In this document: positions 8,012 to 13,470 of the stretch, in pieces | How the letters are laid out: every line of letters starts with the position of its first letter | Position numbering within the stretch: the first letter of the stretch is position 1 | Origin: Pseudomonadota bacterium | Lineage (GTDB): Bacteria; Pseudomonadota; Alphaproteobacteria; Acetobacterales; Acetobacteraceae | Assembly: GCA_021826485.1 (NCBI GenBank) | Contig: JAKAZX010000061.1 | Coordinates: 1-13,470 of the forward strand | Direction: 5' to 3' | Length of the DNA stretch: 13,470 nucleotides | The notes under the pieces: model-generated | What the model saw: the letters and a program-made list of their open reading frames with translations, nothing else | Told to the model about the DNA's origin: nothing | The model's database searches: none | Made by a program: the position numbers and the translations under genes

Positions 8012-9618
8012 GGGGAACTTACGCCCGGCCCTTCCGTCACGTCCCGCAGCCGGGCGGCGAGATCGGCGATCTCATAGGGCTTGGGCAGGAACATGGTGGC
8101 GTCCCCGGGCAGCGCCGCGGCGACCTCCAGGCGCAACGCCTCGGTGGCGTAGCCGGAGACCAGGATGGCCGGCAGGGCAGGGCGGTGCAGCCGCGCGCGA
8201 ATCGCGCGGACCAGCGCGGTGCCGTCCTCCCCGGGCATGACCAGATCGGTCACCACCGCGGCCAGCGCCGGCGGGGCGGCGACGTCCAGCAGCGCCAGCG
8301 CGTCCTCGGCACTTTCGGCCGCCAGGACGTGCCAGCCGTGGCGCGTCAGGGCGCGCGCCGCCACCTGCCGCACCGTGGGTTCGTCATCGACCAGCAGCAC
8401 GCTGCGCGGGGCCGCAATGTCCGCCCGCAGCGGCGCCGCCGGCGGCGGCGGGGCCGGCGCCGCGACCGCCGCGTCCTCGCAGCGCGGCAGATAGACGCGC
8501 AGCCGGGTGCCGTGCCCGGGCGCGCTTTCCACCGCCAGGAAGCCGCCGGACTGGCGCACGATGCCATGCACCGTCGCCAGCCCCAGGCCGGTGCCGCCCT
8601 GCTCCCGCCGCGTGGTGAAGAACGGCTCGAAGATGCGGCCGACCAGCTCGGGCGGGATGCCGCTGCCGGTGTCCTGCACCTCGATCATGGCGTAGCGGCC
8701 GGGCGGGATTGTTTCCGGCCCGCGCGGCAGCGGGCGGCGCAGCGTCATGTGGCCGCTGCGCAGCGTCAGCGTGCCGCCCTGCGGCATCGCGTCCCGCGCA
8801 TTCACCGCCAGATTGAGCAGCACCTGGTCCAGCGCCGTCGGGTCGGCCCGCACCGCCGGGCCCGGCTGCTCCAGCCCCAGCTCCAGCCGCACGCGGCTGC
8901 CGAGCAGGCGGCGCAGCAGGGCGGCGATGTCGGTCAGCACCTGGTTCACCGCCAGCACGCGCGGCTGCAAGGTCTGCCGCCGGCCGAAGGCGAGCAACTG
9001 GCGGACCAGCGCGCTGCCGCGCGCGACGCCGGCGCGGATCAGCGCCAGCTCCTCCGCCGCGTCGGCCGGCAGGCCGGCGATGGCGCCGACGGCATCGGCG
9101 GCGCCCAGGATCGCGGTCAGCAGATTGTTGAAATCATGCGCGATGCCGCCGGCGAGCTGCCCCGCCGCCTGCAACCGCTGCGCCTGGGCGAGTTGGGTCG
9201 CCAGCCGGGCCTGCGCCGAGTCGTCCTTCAACGTCACCAGAGCGCCGCTGCTGCCGCCATCGGCCTCGCGCAGCGGCGTCGCGGTCAGCGCCACGGCCAG
9301 CGGCGCCGGGCCAGCGGCGAGCAGCCTTGCGGCGAGCGGGCGTCCCGGCGTCCCGGCCAGCGCCGCCGCCAGCGCCGCCCAGACGGCATCGCGATCGGCC
9401 TCCACCACCAGCCGCAGCACCGGCGTTCCCGCCGACAAATCCGCCGCCGGGTCGAGCATGCGGCGCAGCGGGTCGTTGGCGCGCACCAGCGCGCCCTGCC
9501 GGTCCAGGATCAGCCGCCCGGCGGAGGGGTGCTGGAAGAACAGCGCCACCTCGGGCGCGAGCCGGCCGCGCAGCGAGTCGATCAGCCGCGCCGGGGCGGC
9601 GGTCCGCTTGCGGGTCAC
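7984..9618 (-). CDS. cckA: CckA-like hybrid histidine kinase (PAS, HK, receiver), no membrane segments
   Basis: This 544-residue hybrid kinase would send phosphate through ChpT to CtrA, the regulator of cell cycle and/or motility genes in alphaproteobacteria. It has a PAS-like domain (about 25-135). The phosphoacceptor H161 is in LAGGIAHDFNNLL. LVRQLLAFGRRQTLQPR (204-220) is a strong CckA signature. The ATPase domain has an N box at NLAVNARDAM (N273), DTGSGIPP (D316) and GGTGLGLATVHGI. The receiver (about 405-528) has D411/D412, phosphoacceptor D458 (TDLVMPG), S488 and K513. Caulobacter CckA is about 690 residues with two N-terminal membrane helices; this protein has none and should be soluble. 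The GTG start at 9618 overlaps the flhB stop as GTGA, implying translational coupling. The frame is open further upstream only as antisense-frame reading of flhB and fliR. As I recall, the flhB-cckA order also occurs in Caulobacter. Its 3' end contains the recA operator. Confidence 0.87.
   Translation of the reverse strand: MTRKRTAAPARLIDSLRGRLAPEVALFFQHPSAGRLILDRQGALVRANDPLRRMLDPAADLSAGTPVLRLVVEADRDAVWAALAAALAGTPGRPLAARLLAAGPAPLAVALTATPLREADGGSSGALVTLKDDSAQARLATQLAQAQRLQAAGQLAGGIAHDFNNLLTAILGAADAVGAIAGLPADAAEELALIRAGVARGSALVRQLLAFGRRQTLQPRVLAVNQVLTDIAALLRRLLGSRVRLELGLEQPGPAVRADPTALDQVLLNLAVNARDAMPQGGTLTLRSGHMTLRRPLPRGPETIPPGRYAMIEVQDTGSGIPPELVGRIFEPFFTTRREQGGTGLGLATVHGIVRQSGGFLAVESAPGHGTRLRVYLPRCEDAAVAAPAPPPPAAPLRADIAAPRSVLLVDDEPTVRQVAARALTRHGWHVLAAESAEDALALLDVAAPPALAAVVTDLVMPGEDGTALVRAIRARLHRPALPAILVSGYATEALRLEVAAALPGDATMFLPKPYEIADLAARLRDVTEGPGVSSPCVPQLTNI
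8004..8018 (-). promoter_or_regulatory. LexA SOS box 2 (exact GTTC-N7-GTTC, opposite orientation) of recA
   Basis: The plus strand reads GAAC-GCAAGGG-GAAC, and the recA strand GTTC-CCCTTGC-GTTC. It is an exact match to the LexA consensus, inverted relative to box 1 and centred 25 bp from it. It covers the candidate recA -35 (8011-8006). It lies wholly inside cckA codons for the C-terminal segment S-S-P-C-V, so the same bases serve as operator and coding sequence. Confidence 0.75.
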
Positions 9619-10661
9619 AGCGCGCGGGTCCGCAGCCGCCAGACGAAGGCGATCAGCTCGGCGACCGCCTGGAACAGTTCGCGCGGGATTTCCGCGTCCA
9701 GTTCGACCGCGTGCAGCGCGCGCGCCAGCGGCGGGTTGGCGACCAGCGGCACGCCGGCGGCGCGGGCGGCCTCGCGGATGCGGGATGCCACTTCGTCCGT
9801 CCCCTTCGCCACCACCCGCGGCGCCTCCGCCGTGCCGCGCCGGTAGGCGAGCGCCACCGCGTAGTGGGTCGGGTTGGTCACCACCACCGCCGCCCCCGGC
9901 ACCGCCGCCAGCATCCGCCGCCGCGCCCGTTGCAGCCGCAGCCGGCGGATGCGGGCGCGGATCTGCGGGTTGCCCTCCATCTCCCGGTGCTCGTCGCGCA
10001 GTTCCTGGCGGGTCATGCGCAGCCCCTGGGCATGGGCGCGCCGCGCCCGCAGGATGTCCGCCCCGGCCACCGCCGCCTGCACCGCCAGCAGGGCCAGCAG
10101 CACCCGCAGCACGTCCCGCCCGGCATGCGCCAGCAGGCCGGACGGCGCCCAGCCGAACGCGGCGCCCAGCCCCGGCAGCGCGCCGCCCAGCACCGACCAG
10201 CACGCCACCCCCGCCGCGGCGAGCTTGAGCAGGGCCTTGCCGGCCTCCTGCGCCGCGGCGCCCGAGGCCAGTCGGCCCAGCCCGCGGCGCGGATCGAGCC
10301 GCGCGAAATCGGGCTGCACGGCGCGCCAGTTGAGCAGCAGCCCGGTCTGCGCCAGCACCGCGGCGGCGCCGGCCAGCACCCCGGCCAGCACGAACGGCGA
10401 GGCGCCGTGCAGCACCGCCGCGCCGGCCAGCCGCACCCCCGCTGCCGGCGCGATCCGCCCGGCCGCGGCCAGCAGCACGGCGAGCCGCGTGGCGGTCTCC
10501 CGCATTGCCGCCGGGGCGGCGAGCGTGAGCAGCGCGGCGGTGACCGCGAGCGTCGCGAACGGCACCGCCTCCCGCGAGACCGGCGCCTGCCCCTCGTCGC
10601 GGGCGCGGGCGAGGCGGCGGGCGGTCGCGGCCTCCGTGCGGTCGCCTGCATCCTCGGCCAC
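9615..10661 (-). CDS. flhB: Flagellar type III export switch protein FlhB
   Basis: FlhB (348 residues) is the export-gate protein that switches the flagellar secretion system from rod/hook to filament substrates. The N-terminus EDAGDRTEAATARRLARARDEGQAPVSRE is characteristic. Four membrane helices are visible (about 33-55, 85-110, 142-165, 183-203). The linker has LRMTRQELRDEHREMEGNPQIRARIR, and the autocleavage loop N263-P-T-H266 is intact (VVVTNPTHYAVAL). The cytoplasmic domain ends soon after IPRELFQAVAELIAFVWRL, without a long tail. The start is GTG at 10661, 3 nt after the fliR stop. The stop overlaps the cckA start by 4 nt. The first membrane half is unusually alanine-rich, in line with the base composition. 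Confidence 0.96.
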   Translation of the reverse strand: MAEDAGDRTEAATARRLARARDEGQAPVSREAVPFATLAVTAALLTLAAPAAMRETATRLAVLLAAAGRIAPAAGVRLAGAAVLHGASPFVLAGVLAGAAAVLAQTGLLLNWRAVQPDFARLDPRRGLGRLASGAAAQEAGKALLKLAAAGVACWSVLGGALPGLGAAFGWAPSGLLAHAGRDVLRVLLALLAVQAAVAGADILRARRAHAQGLRMTRQELRDEHREMEGNPQIRARIRRLRLQRARRRMLAAVPGAAVVVTNPTHYAVALAYRRGTAEAPRVVAKGTDEVASRIREAARAAGVPLVANPPLARALHAVELDAEIPRELFQAVAELIAFVWRLRTRAL

Positions 10662-10664
10662 CGG

Positions 10665-11444
10665 TCAGAATCCCGGCAGCGTGGCGAAGCCGGCCGCCGC
10701 CGCGGCGCCCCAGACCGCCAGCAGCGTGGCCCCGAGGCTCGCCAGCAGCAGCAGCCCGCCCAGCAGTTGCGCCGGGGCGGCGAGGAAGAACACCGGCACC
10801 TGCGGCGCCAGCCGCGCCAGCGCCGCCAGCGCGACGTGCCAGACGATGCCACCGAGCAGGAACGGCCCGGCGAGCCGCAGGGCGAGGGCGAAGCAGGCGC
10901 CGAGTGCTGCCACCACGGCCGCCACCCCGTCGCCCGCGTCGGGCAGGGTGCCGGCCGGGAAGCTCCGGTAGCTGCCGGCCAGCGCCTGCACCGGCAGCGC
11001 ATAGAGGCCGGAGGCGAGCAGCAGCACCGGCGCGGCCAGCCCGAACAGCCGCCCCATCGCCGAGCCCTGCGGCCCCAGCAGATCGTCCGGCTGCAACACG
11101 CTCGCCTGGCCGATCAGCACCGCCAGCAACTGCCCGGCCAGCGGCAGCGCCAGCAGCAGCAACCGGGCCAGCCAGCCGAGCAGCAGCCCGACCGCCAGCT
11201 CCGCCCCCAGCATCCCGAGGCCCCGCCACGGATCGGCGGGCGCCGCCGGCAGCGCGGGCGCCAGCCCCGGCAGCAGCAGCGCGGTCAGCGCGAGCGCGAG
11301 GGCGGCGCGCATCGGCGCGGGAATCTCCGCCTCCCCGATGCCGGGCAGCAGCATGCAGGCGGCGCCGACCCGCGCCAGCACCAGCACGAAGCCGAACGCG
11401 GAGCCCGGCAGCGCCGCCAGCAGCGCCGCGTCCGCCGCGGTCAT
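10665..11444 (-). CDS. fliR: Flagellar export gate protein FliR
   Basis: FliR (259 residues) is a hydrophobic inner-membrane component of the flagellar type III export gate, assembling with FliP and FliQ. Several membrane helices are apparent. LPGIGEAEIPAPMRAALALALTALLLP (33-59) matches the conserved FliR N-terminal motif. The segment around GQASVLQPDDLLGPQGSAMGRLFGLAAPVLLLASG corresponds to the conserved central region, where most family members have GFxxA and P...S residues. The start is ATG at 11444, 7 nt downstream of the fliQ stop, and the stop is 3 nt before flhB. It reads at normal length for the family. Confidence 0.95.
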   Translation of the reverse strand: MTAADAALLAALPGSAFGFVLVLARVGAACMLLPGIGEAEIPAPMRAALALALTALLLPGLAPALPAAPADPWRGLGMLGAELAVGLLLGWLARLLLLALPLAGQLLAVLIGQASVLQPDDLLGPQGSAMGRLFGLAAPVLLLASGLYALPVQALAGSYRSFPAGTLPDAGDGVAAVVAALGACFALALRLAGPFLLGGIVWHVALAALARLAPQVPVFFLAAPAQLLGGLLLLASLGATLLAVWGAAAAAGFATLPGF

Positions 11445-11451
11445 GCCCCGC

Positions 11452-11724
11452 TCATTGCGCGCCGAGCGCGACCAGCCGGTCGAGCAGCAGGCGGGCGAAA
11501 TCCGCGAGCGTGTTGAACATGAACGGGCCGAGCAGCACCGTCGCGGCGATCACGGCGACAACCTTCGGCACGAAGGCCAGCGTCTGCTCGTTGATCTGCG
11601 TCACCGCCTGCACCAGCGACATCACCAGCCCGACCGCGAGGGCGGCCAGCAGCGGCGGGCCGCCCAGCCGCAACACCACGCCGATCGCCTCGCGCAGCAC
11701 CGCGCCGACATCCTGTTCGCCCAT
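11452..11724 (-). CDS. fliQ: Flagellar export gate protein FliQ
   Basis: FliQ (90 residues) has two membrane helices (about 17-41 and 53-75) forming the hairpin found in the export gate core. Between them is the family signature VQAVTQINEQTLAFVPK, nearly invariant in FliQ and its virulence-system relatives. It is full length. The start at ATG 11724 is preceded by AGGGGG, and it lies 12 nt after the fliE stop. The position between fliE and fliR is a common arrangement in alphaproteobacteria. Confidence 0.96.
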   Translation of the reverse strand: MGEQDVGAVLREAIGVVLRLGGPPLLAALAVGLVMSLVQAVTQINEQTLAFVPKVVAVIAATVLLGPFMFNTLADFARLLLDRLVALGAQ

Positions 11725-11736
11725 GTCGCGCCCCCT

Positions 11737-12042
11737 TCAGATCGGCATCTTCATGATGTCCTGGTAGGCCTGCACCACGCGGTCGCGGATCGCGGTCGCC
11801 GTTTGCAGCGCCAGTTCCGCCCGCGACACCGCCTGCACCACGGCGGTCAGGTCCGCCGGGCCGGCGATCGCGTGCGCCGCCGCCGCCTCGGCAGCCGTGC
11901 CGGCCTGCACCGCGCCGTCGATCGCGCGGCCCAGCGCCGCCCCGAAGCCGCCATCCGCCGCCGTGGCGCCGGACGCGGTCGCCTGATAGGCGCGCGCCGC
12001 CGCCTGCGGCGTCACGCCAGCGAGGGGCAGCGCCGCCGTCAT
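11737..12042 (-). CDS. fliE: Flagellar MS-ring/rod junction protein FliE
   Basis: FliE (101 residues) joins the MS ring to the proximal rod and is needed for export of later rod proteins. The C-terminal half carries the conserved pattern AVSRAELALQTATAIRDRVVQAYQDIMKMPI, whose last residues are almost diagnostic. The N-terminal half (1-60) is low-complexity and alanine/glycine-rich, as often in FliE. The start is ATG at 12042, one base after the flgC stop, so the two are probably translationally coupled. It functions with FlgB and FlgC encoded just upstream. Confidence 0.95.
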   Translation of the reverse strand: MTAALPLAGVTPQAAARAYQATASGATAADGGFGAALGRAIDGAVQAGTAAEAAAAHAIAGPADLTAVVQAVSRAELALQTATAIRDRVVQAYQDIMKMPI

Positions 12043-12043
12043 G

Positions 12044-12451
12044 CTATTTCAACAGCCCGATGGTGCGCTCCAGCATGCCGCGCGTGGTTTGCAGCACCGC
12101 GAGATTGGCGCTGTAGCTGCGCTCCGCCTCCCGCATGTCCATCAGTTCGACGAAGCTGTTGACGTTGGGGGTGCGGACATAGCCCTGCGCGTCGGCGGCC
12201 GGGTGGCCGGGGTCGTAGCGCTGCGGAAAGGCGGCCGGATCGCGGCCGATGCGCGCCACCCGCACGGTGGGGATGCCGAGCGCGCGGTCCATCCGCGTCG
12301 CAAAGCTGATCGTCTTGCGCCGGTACGGCTCGGCATCCGGGGTGGCCGCGGTGCTGTCCTGGTTCGCCAGATTCTCCGCGATCACGCGCAGCCGGCTGGT
12401 CTCGGCCGCCAGCCCGGCGGCGGAAATGTCGAGAGCCTGGCCGATTTCCAT
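12044..12451 (-). CDS. flgC: Flagellar proximal rod protein FlgC
   Basis: FlgC (135 residues) is a proximal rod subunit, exported by the type III gate. The N-terminal rod motif ALDISAAGLAAETSRLRVIAENLANQDST matches the family, as does PYRRKTISF (42-50). The C-terminal helix is TPNVNSFVELMDMREAERSYSANLAVLQTTRGMLERTIGLL, where VN..VEL.D...A.RSY.AN is conserved. No signal peptide is present, as expected. Start ATG 12451 has GAGGGGG upstream, and the gene lies 10 nt after the flgB stop. Length is normal. Confidence 0.96.
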   Translation of the reverse strand: MEIGQALDISAAGLAAETSRLRVIAENLANQDSTAATPDAEPYRRKTISFATRMDRALGIPTVRVARIGRDPAAFPQRYDPGHPAADAQGYVRTPNVNSFVELMDMREAERSYSANLAVLQTTRGMLERTIGLLK

Positions 12452-12461
12452 GCGCGCCCCC

Positions 12462-12848
12462 TCAGCGCCCGATCGCGGTGCGGAACATGCCCATGTAGCT
12501 GCGCAGCAGTTCCGTGGTCAGCGTATGCGTCATGTCGGTATCGGCGACGCGCAGCAGCGCCGCATCCAGCACCACGCCGTTGCCGTCCGCCGAGACTTCG
12601 GTCGGCAGCGTTTCCGCCGGCGCCACGGCGCTGCCGGCGTCGGCCGGCGGCAGCGACTCCCCCTCCGTCGCGGCGAGGGTGAGCGGCGGCGATTGAAGCA
12701 GGGCGGCAAATGGCTTCACGTCATGCGCGCGCCAGCCGGGCGTGTCGGCATTGGCGATGTCTTGCGACAGCACCTGCTGGCGCCGGTCGATCCAGGCGAG
12801 CTTGCGGTCGGCGAGGGCGAACAGCGGAATCTGCGCCAGATCGAACAT
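12462..12848 (-). CDS. flgB: Flagellar proximal rod protein FlgB
   Basis: FlgB (128 residues) is the first proximal rod subunit and the first gene of the minus-strand flagellar operon. The N-terminal segment has RRQQVLSQDIANADTPGWRAHDVKPF (22-47), the standard rod-protein motif (ANadTPGf/w.a.D..F). The C-terminal helix LLRVADTDMTHTLTTELLRSYMGMFRTAIGR corresponds to the conserved coiled-coil end. The middle (about 50-90) is variable and rich in Ala, Pro and Glu. No strong Shine-Dalgarno precedes ATG 12848. Ninety-five bp separate it from the divergent small gene. Confidence 0.94.
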   Translation of the reverse strand: MFDLAQIPLFALADRKLAWIDRRQQVLSQDIANADTPGWRAHDVKPFAALLQSPPLTLAATEGESLPPADAGSAVAPAETLPTEVSADGNGVVLDAALLRVADTDMTHTLTTELLRSYMGMFRTAIGR

Positions 12849-12943
12849 GGCCGCATGCTGGGCGGCAAAGCTGAATCAGGGGTGAACGCCGCCGCACCGG
12901 CGCGGGCAAGGTTCCGTTAACGCCGCCCGGCTTTCATGCCGGC
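12849..12943. promoter_or_regulatory. Divergent flagellar intergenic region with an 8-bp palindrome and a 5-bp stem
   Basis: This gap must hold the promoters for flgB (minus) and the small gene plus fliO (plus). CGTTAACG at 12915-12922 is a palindrome containing TTAAC, a half-site of the CtrA motif; a full TTAA-N7-TTAA pair is not present. A CCGGC/GCCGG stem (12927-12931 and 12938-12942, 6-nt loop) ends just before the plus-strand start codon. I find no convincing sigma-54 (GG-N10-GC with context), sigma-28 or sigma-70 promoter by eye. Confidence 0.35.
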
Positions 12944-13204
12944 GTGATGCAACCGCCCCCCGCGCCGGCCGCGCACCTGCTGGACGAGCTTCGCGGCGCG
13001 GTTCTGATGGCGCATGCGTTGGCCGAGGTCGGCCGGCCGCTCGATCTCGCCGGCCTCGCCGACCTCGCCGGGCGCGCCTGCGCCGCGGCGCTGGACCTGC
13101 CGCCGCCGGACGGGCGGGCGCTGCGCCCGGCGCTGATCGCGGCGCTGGCCGAACTCGATGCGCTCACCGCCGCCTGCCGTGCCGCTTGCGGCGCGGCGCC
13201 GTGA
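12944..13204 (+). CDS. Small uncharacterised protein of the flagellar cluster
   Basis: This 86-residue protein (85 if it begins at the second codon, ATG 12947, instead of GTG 12944) is not recognised. After a Pro/Ala-rich start it looks all-helical: LLDELRGAVLMAHALAEVGRPLDLAGLADLAGRACAAALDL, a short PPPDGRA turn, then ALIAALAELDALTAACRAACG. There is no signal peptide or membrane helix, so it is probably cytosolic. It is divergent from flgB, and its TGA overlaps the fliO GTG by 4 nt, indicating coupled expression with the export-gate genes. A compact helical protein here could be a flagellar export chaperone or assembly factor, but that is inference from position and size only. Codon use and base composition match the neighbours. 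Confidence 0.7.
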   Translation: MMQPPPAPAAHLLDELRGAVLMAHALAEVGRPLDLAGLADLAGRACAAALDLPPPDGRALRPALIAALAELDALTAACRAACGAAP

Positions 13205-13467
13205 CGGCGGCGCCGACCGCCCTGGCGGCGCTGACCGGCGTGATCCTGCTGGTCCTGCTGCTGCGCGGGGCGCTGCTGCGCCTGCCGGCCGGCTGGCTGC
13301 CCCGGCCGGTCCGCCCGGCGCGCGAGGGGACGCTCGCCGTCGAGCAGGTGCTGCCGCTGGATCCGCGGCGGCGGCTGGTGCTGGTGCGCTGCGAGGGACG
13401 GCGCCTGCTGCTGCTGATCGGCGGCGGGCAGGACGTGGCGCTGGGCTGGCTGGAGCCGCCGGCGTGA
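13201..13467 (+). CDS. fliO: Flagellar biosynthesis protein FliO (short form)
   Basis: FliO helps assemble the FliP ring of the flagellar export gate. This 88-residue protein has one N-terminal membrane helix (about 5-24, ALAALTGVILLVLLLRGALL) and a small cytoplasmic beta domain. EQVLPLDPRRRLVLVRCEGRRLLLLIGGGQDVALGWL follows the FliO pattern of L.l.prrrlvLv...gr.lLlg. The start is GTG 13201, overlapping the preceding TGA; a TTG at 13186 would add five residues, but GTGA overlaps are the local habit. It lacks the long variable tail of many FliO proteins. Its own TGA at 13465-13467 is again embedded in GTGA, so the next gene, probably fliP, should start there. FliO is poorly conserved, so the call rests on pattern plus context. 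Confidence 0.8.
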   Translation: MTAAPTALAALTGVILLVLLLRGALLRLPAGWLPRPVRPAREGTLAVEQVLPLDPRRRLVLVRCEGRRLLLLIGGGQDVALGWLEPPA

Positions 13468-13470
13468 TCC
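13464..13470 (+). CDS. Possible start of fliP, cut by window end
   Basis: GTGATCC at the very end overlaps the fliO stop as GTGA, repeating the overlap seen twice elsewhere in the window. fliP usually follows fliO. Only two codons are visible, so this is inference from arrangement, not from protein sequence. Confidence 0.3.

Noticed and set aside
9619..11229. Long N-terminal extension of the kinase frame (to 1081 residues)
   Set aside because: It lies across flhB and fliR in another frame of the same strand and is low-complexity Ala/Gly/Arg with no domain. The kinase begins at the GTG overlapping the flhB stop.
7999..11516. Long plus-strand open frames opposite cckA, flhB and fliR
   Set aside because: They are Arg/Gln/Ala-rich shadows of well-recognised genes on the minus strand.
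12849..12943. Sigma-54 or sigma-28 flagellar promoter for flgB
   Set aside because: No segment has the required GG/GC spacing with flanking consensus, and no sigma-28 match was found.

Overview
The window is very GC-rich, densely packed chromosomal DNA from an alphaproteobacterium, most likely Rhodospirillales/Acetobacteraceae. Three observations support this. The recA promoter carries exact GTTC-N7-GTTC LexA boxes, the alphaproteobacterial SOS motif. The gene order fliQ-fliR-flhB-cckA is, as I recall, also found in Caulobacter and relatives. A CckA-type hybrid kinase is present at all. No tRNA, rRNA, insertion sequence, CRISPR array or prophage is visible, and no stretch above 300 bases lacks a gene.

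Layout. (1) 1-936, minus: a Xi-class glutathione transferase (glutathionyl-hydroquinone reductase), cut by the window start a few codons before its C-terminus. (2) 1008-2006, plus: a DmeF-type cation diffusion facilitator with a 41-residue His/Asp-rich cytoplasmic loop, divergent from (1). (3) 6289-2007, minus: a two-gene RND efflux operon (membrane fusion protein, then one MdtB/MdtC-like permease). Its stop codon abuts the dmeF stop with no base between. (4) 7879-6400, minus: recA followed 4 nt later by a small zinc deaminase that looks closer to blasticidin-S deaminase than to classical cytidine deaminase. (5) 12848-7984, minus: a tight flagellar operon flgB-flgC-fliE-fliQ-fliR-flhB, ending in a CckA-like PAS/histidine kinase/receiver protein whose GTG start overlaps the flhB stop. 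(6) 12944-13470, plus: a divergent pair, an unrecognised 86-residue protein and a short FliO. The last bases probably begin fliP.

How the parts work together. Groups 5 and 6 together encode proximal rod proteins (FlgB, FlgC), the MS-ring/rod adaptor (FliE) and much of the flagellar type III export gate (FliO, FliQ, FliR, FlhB, probably FliP). CckA is the top kinase of the CckA-ChpT-CtrA relay that controls flagellar genes in many alphaproteobacteria, so its place in this operon ties regulator to target.

The most notable regulatory structure is at the cckA/recA junction. Two exact SOS boxes in opposite orientation (7979-7993 and 8004-8018) sit over the -10 and -35 of a candidate recA promoter, and most of this lies inside the last codons of cckA. 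The deaminase directly behind recA may therefore be SOS-induced with it. The rest is largely conserved housekeeping and accessory gene content. I see no convincing wholly new system, but several junctions and one small protein deserve a second look.
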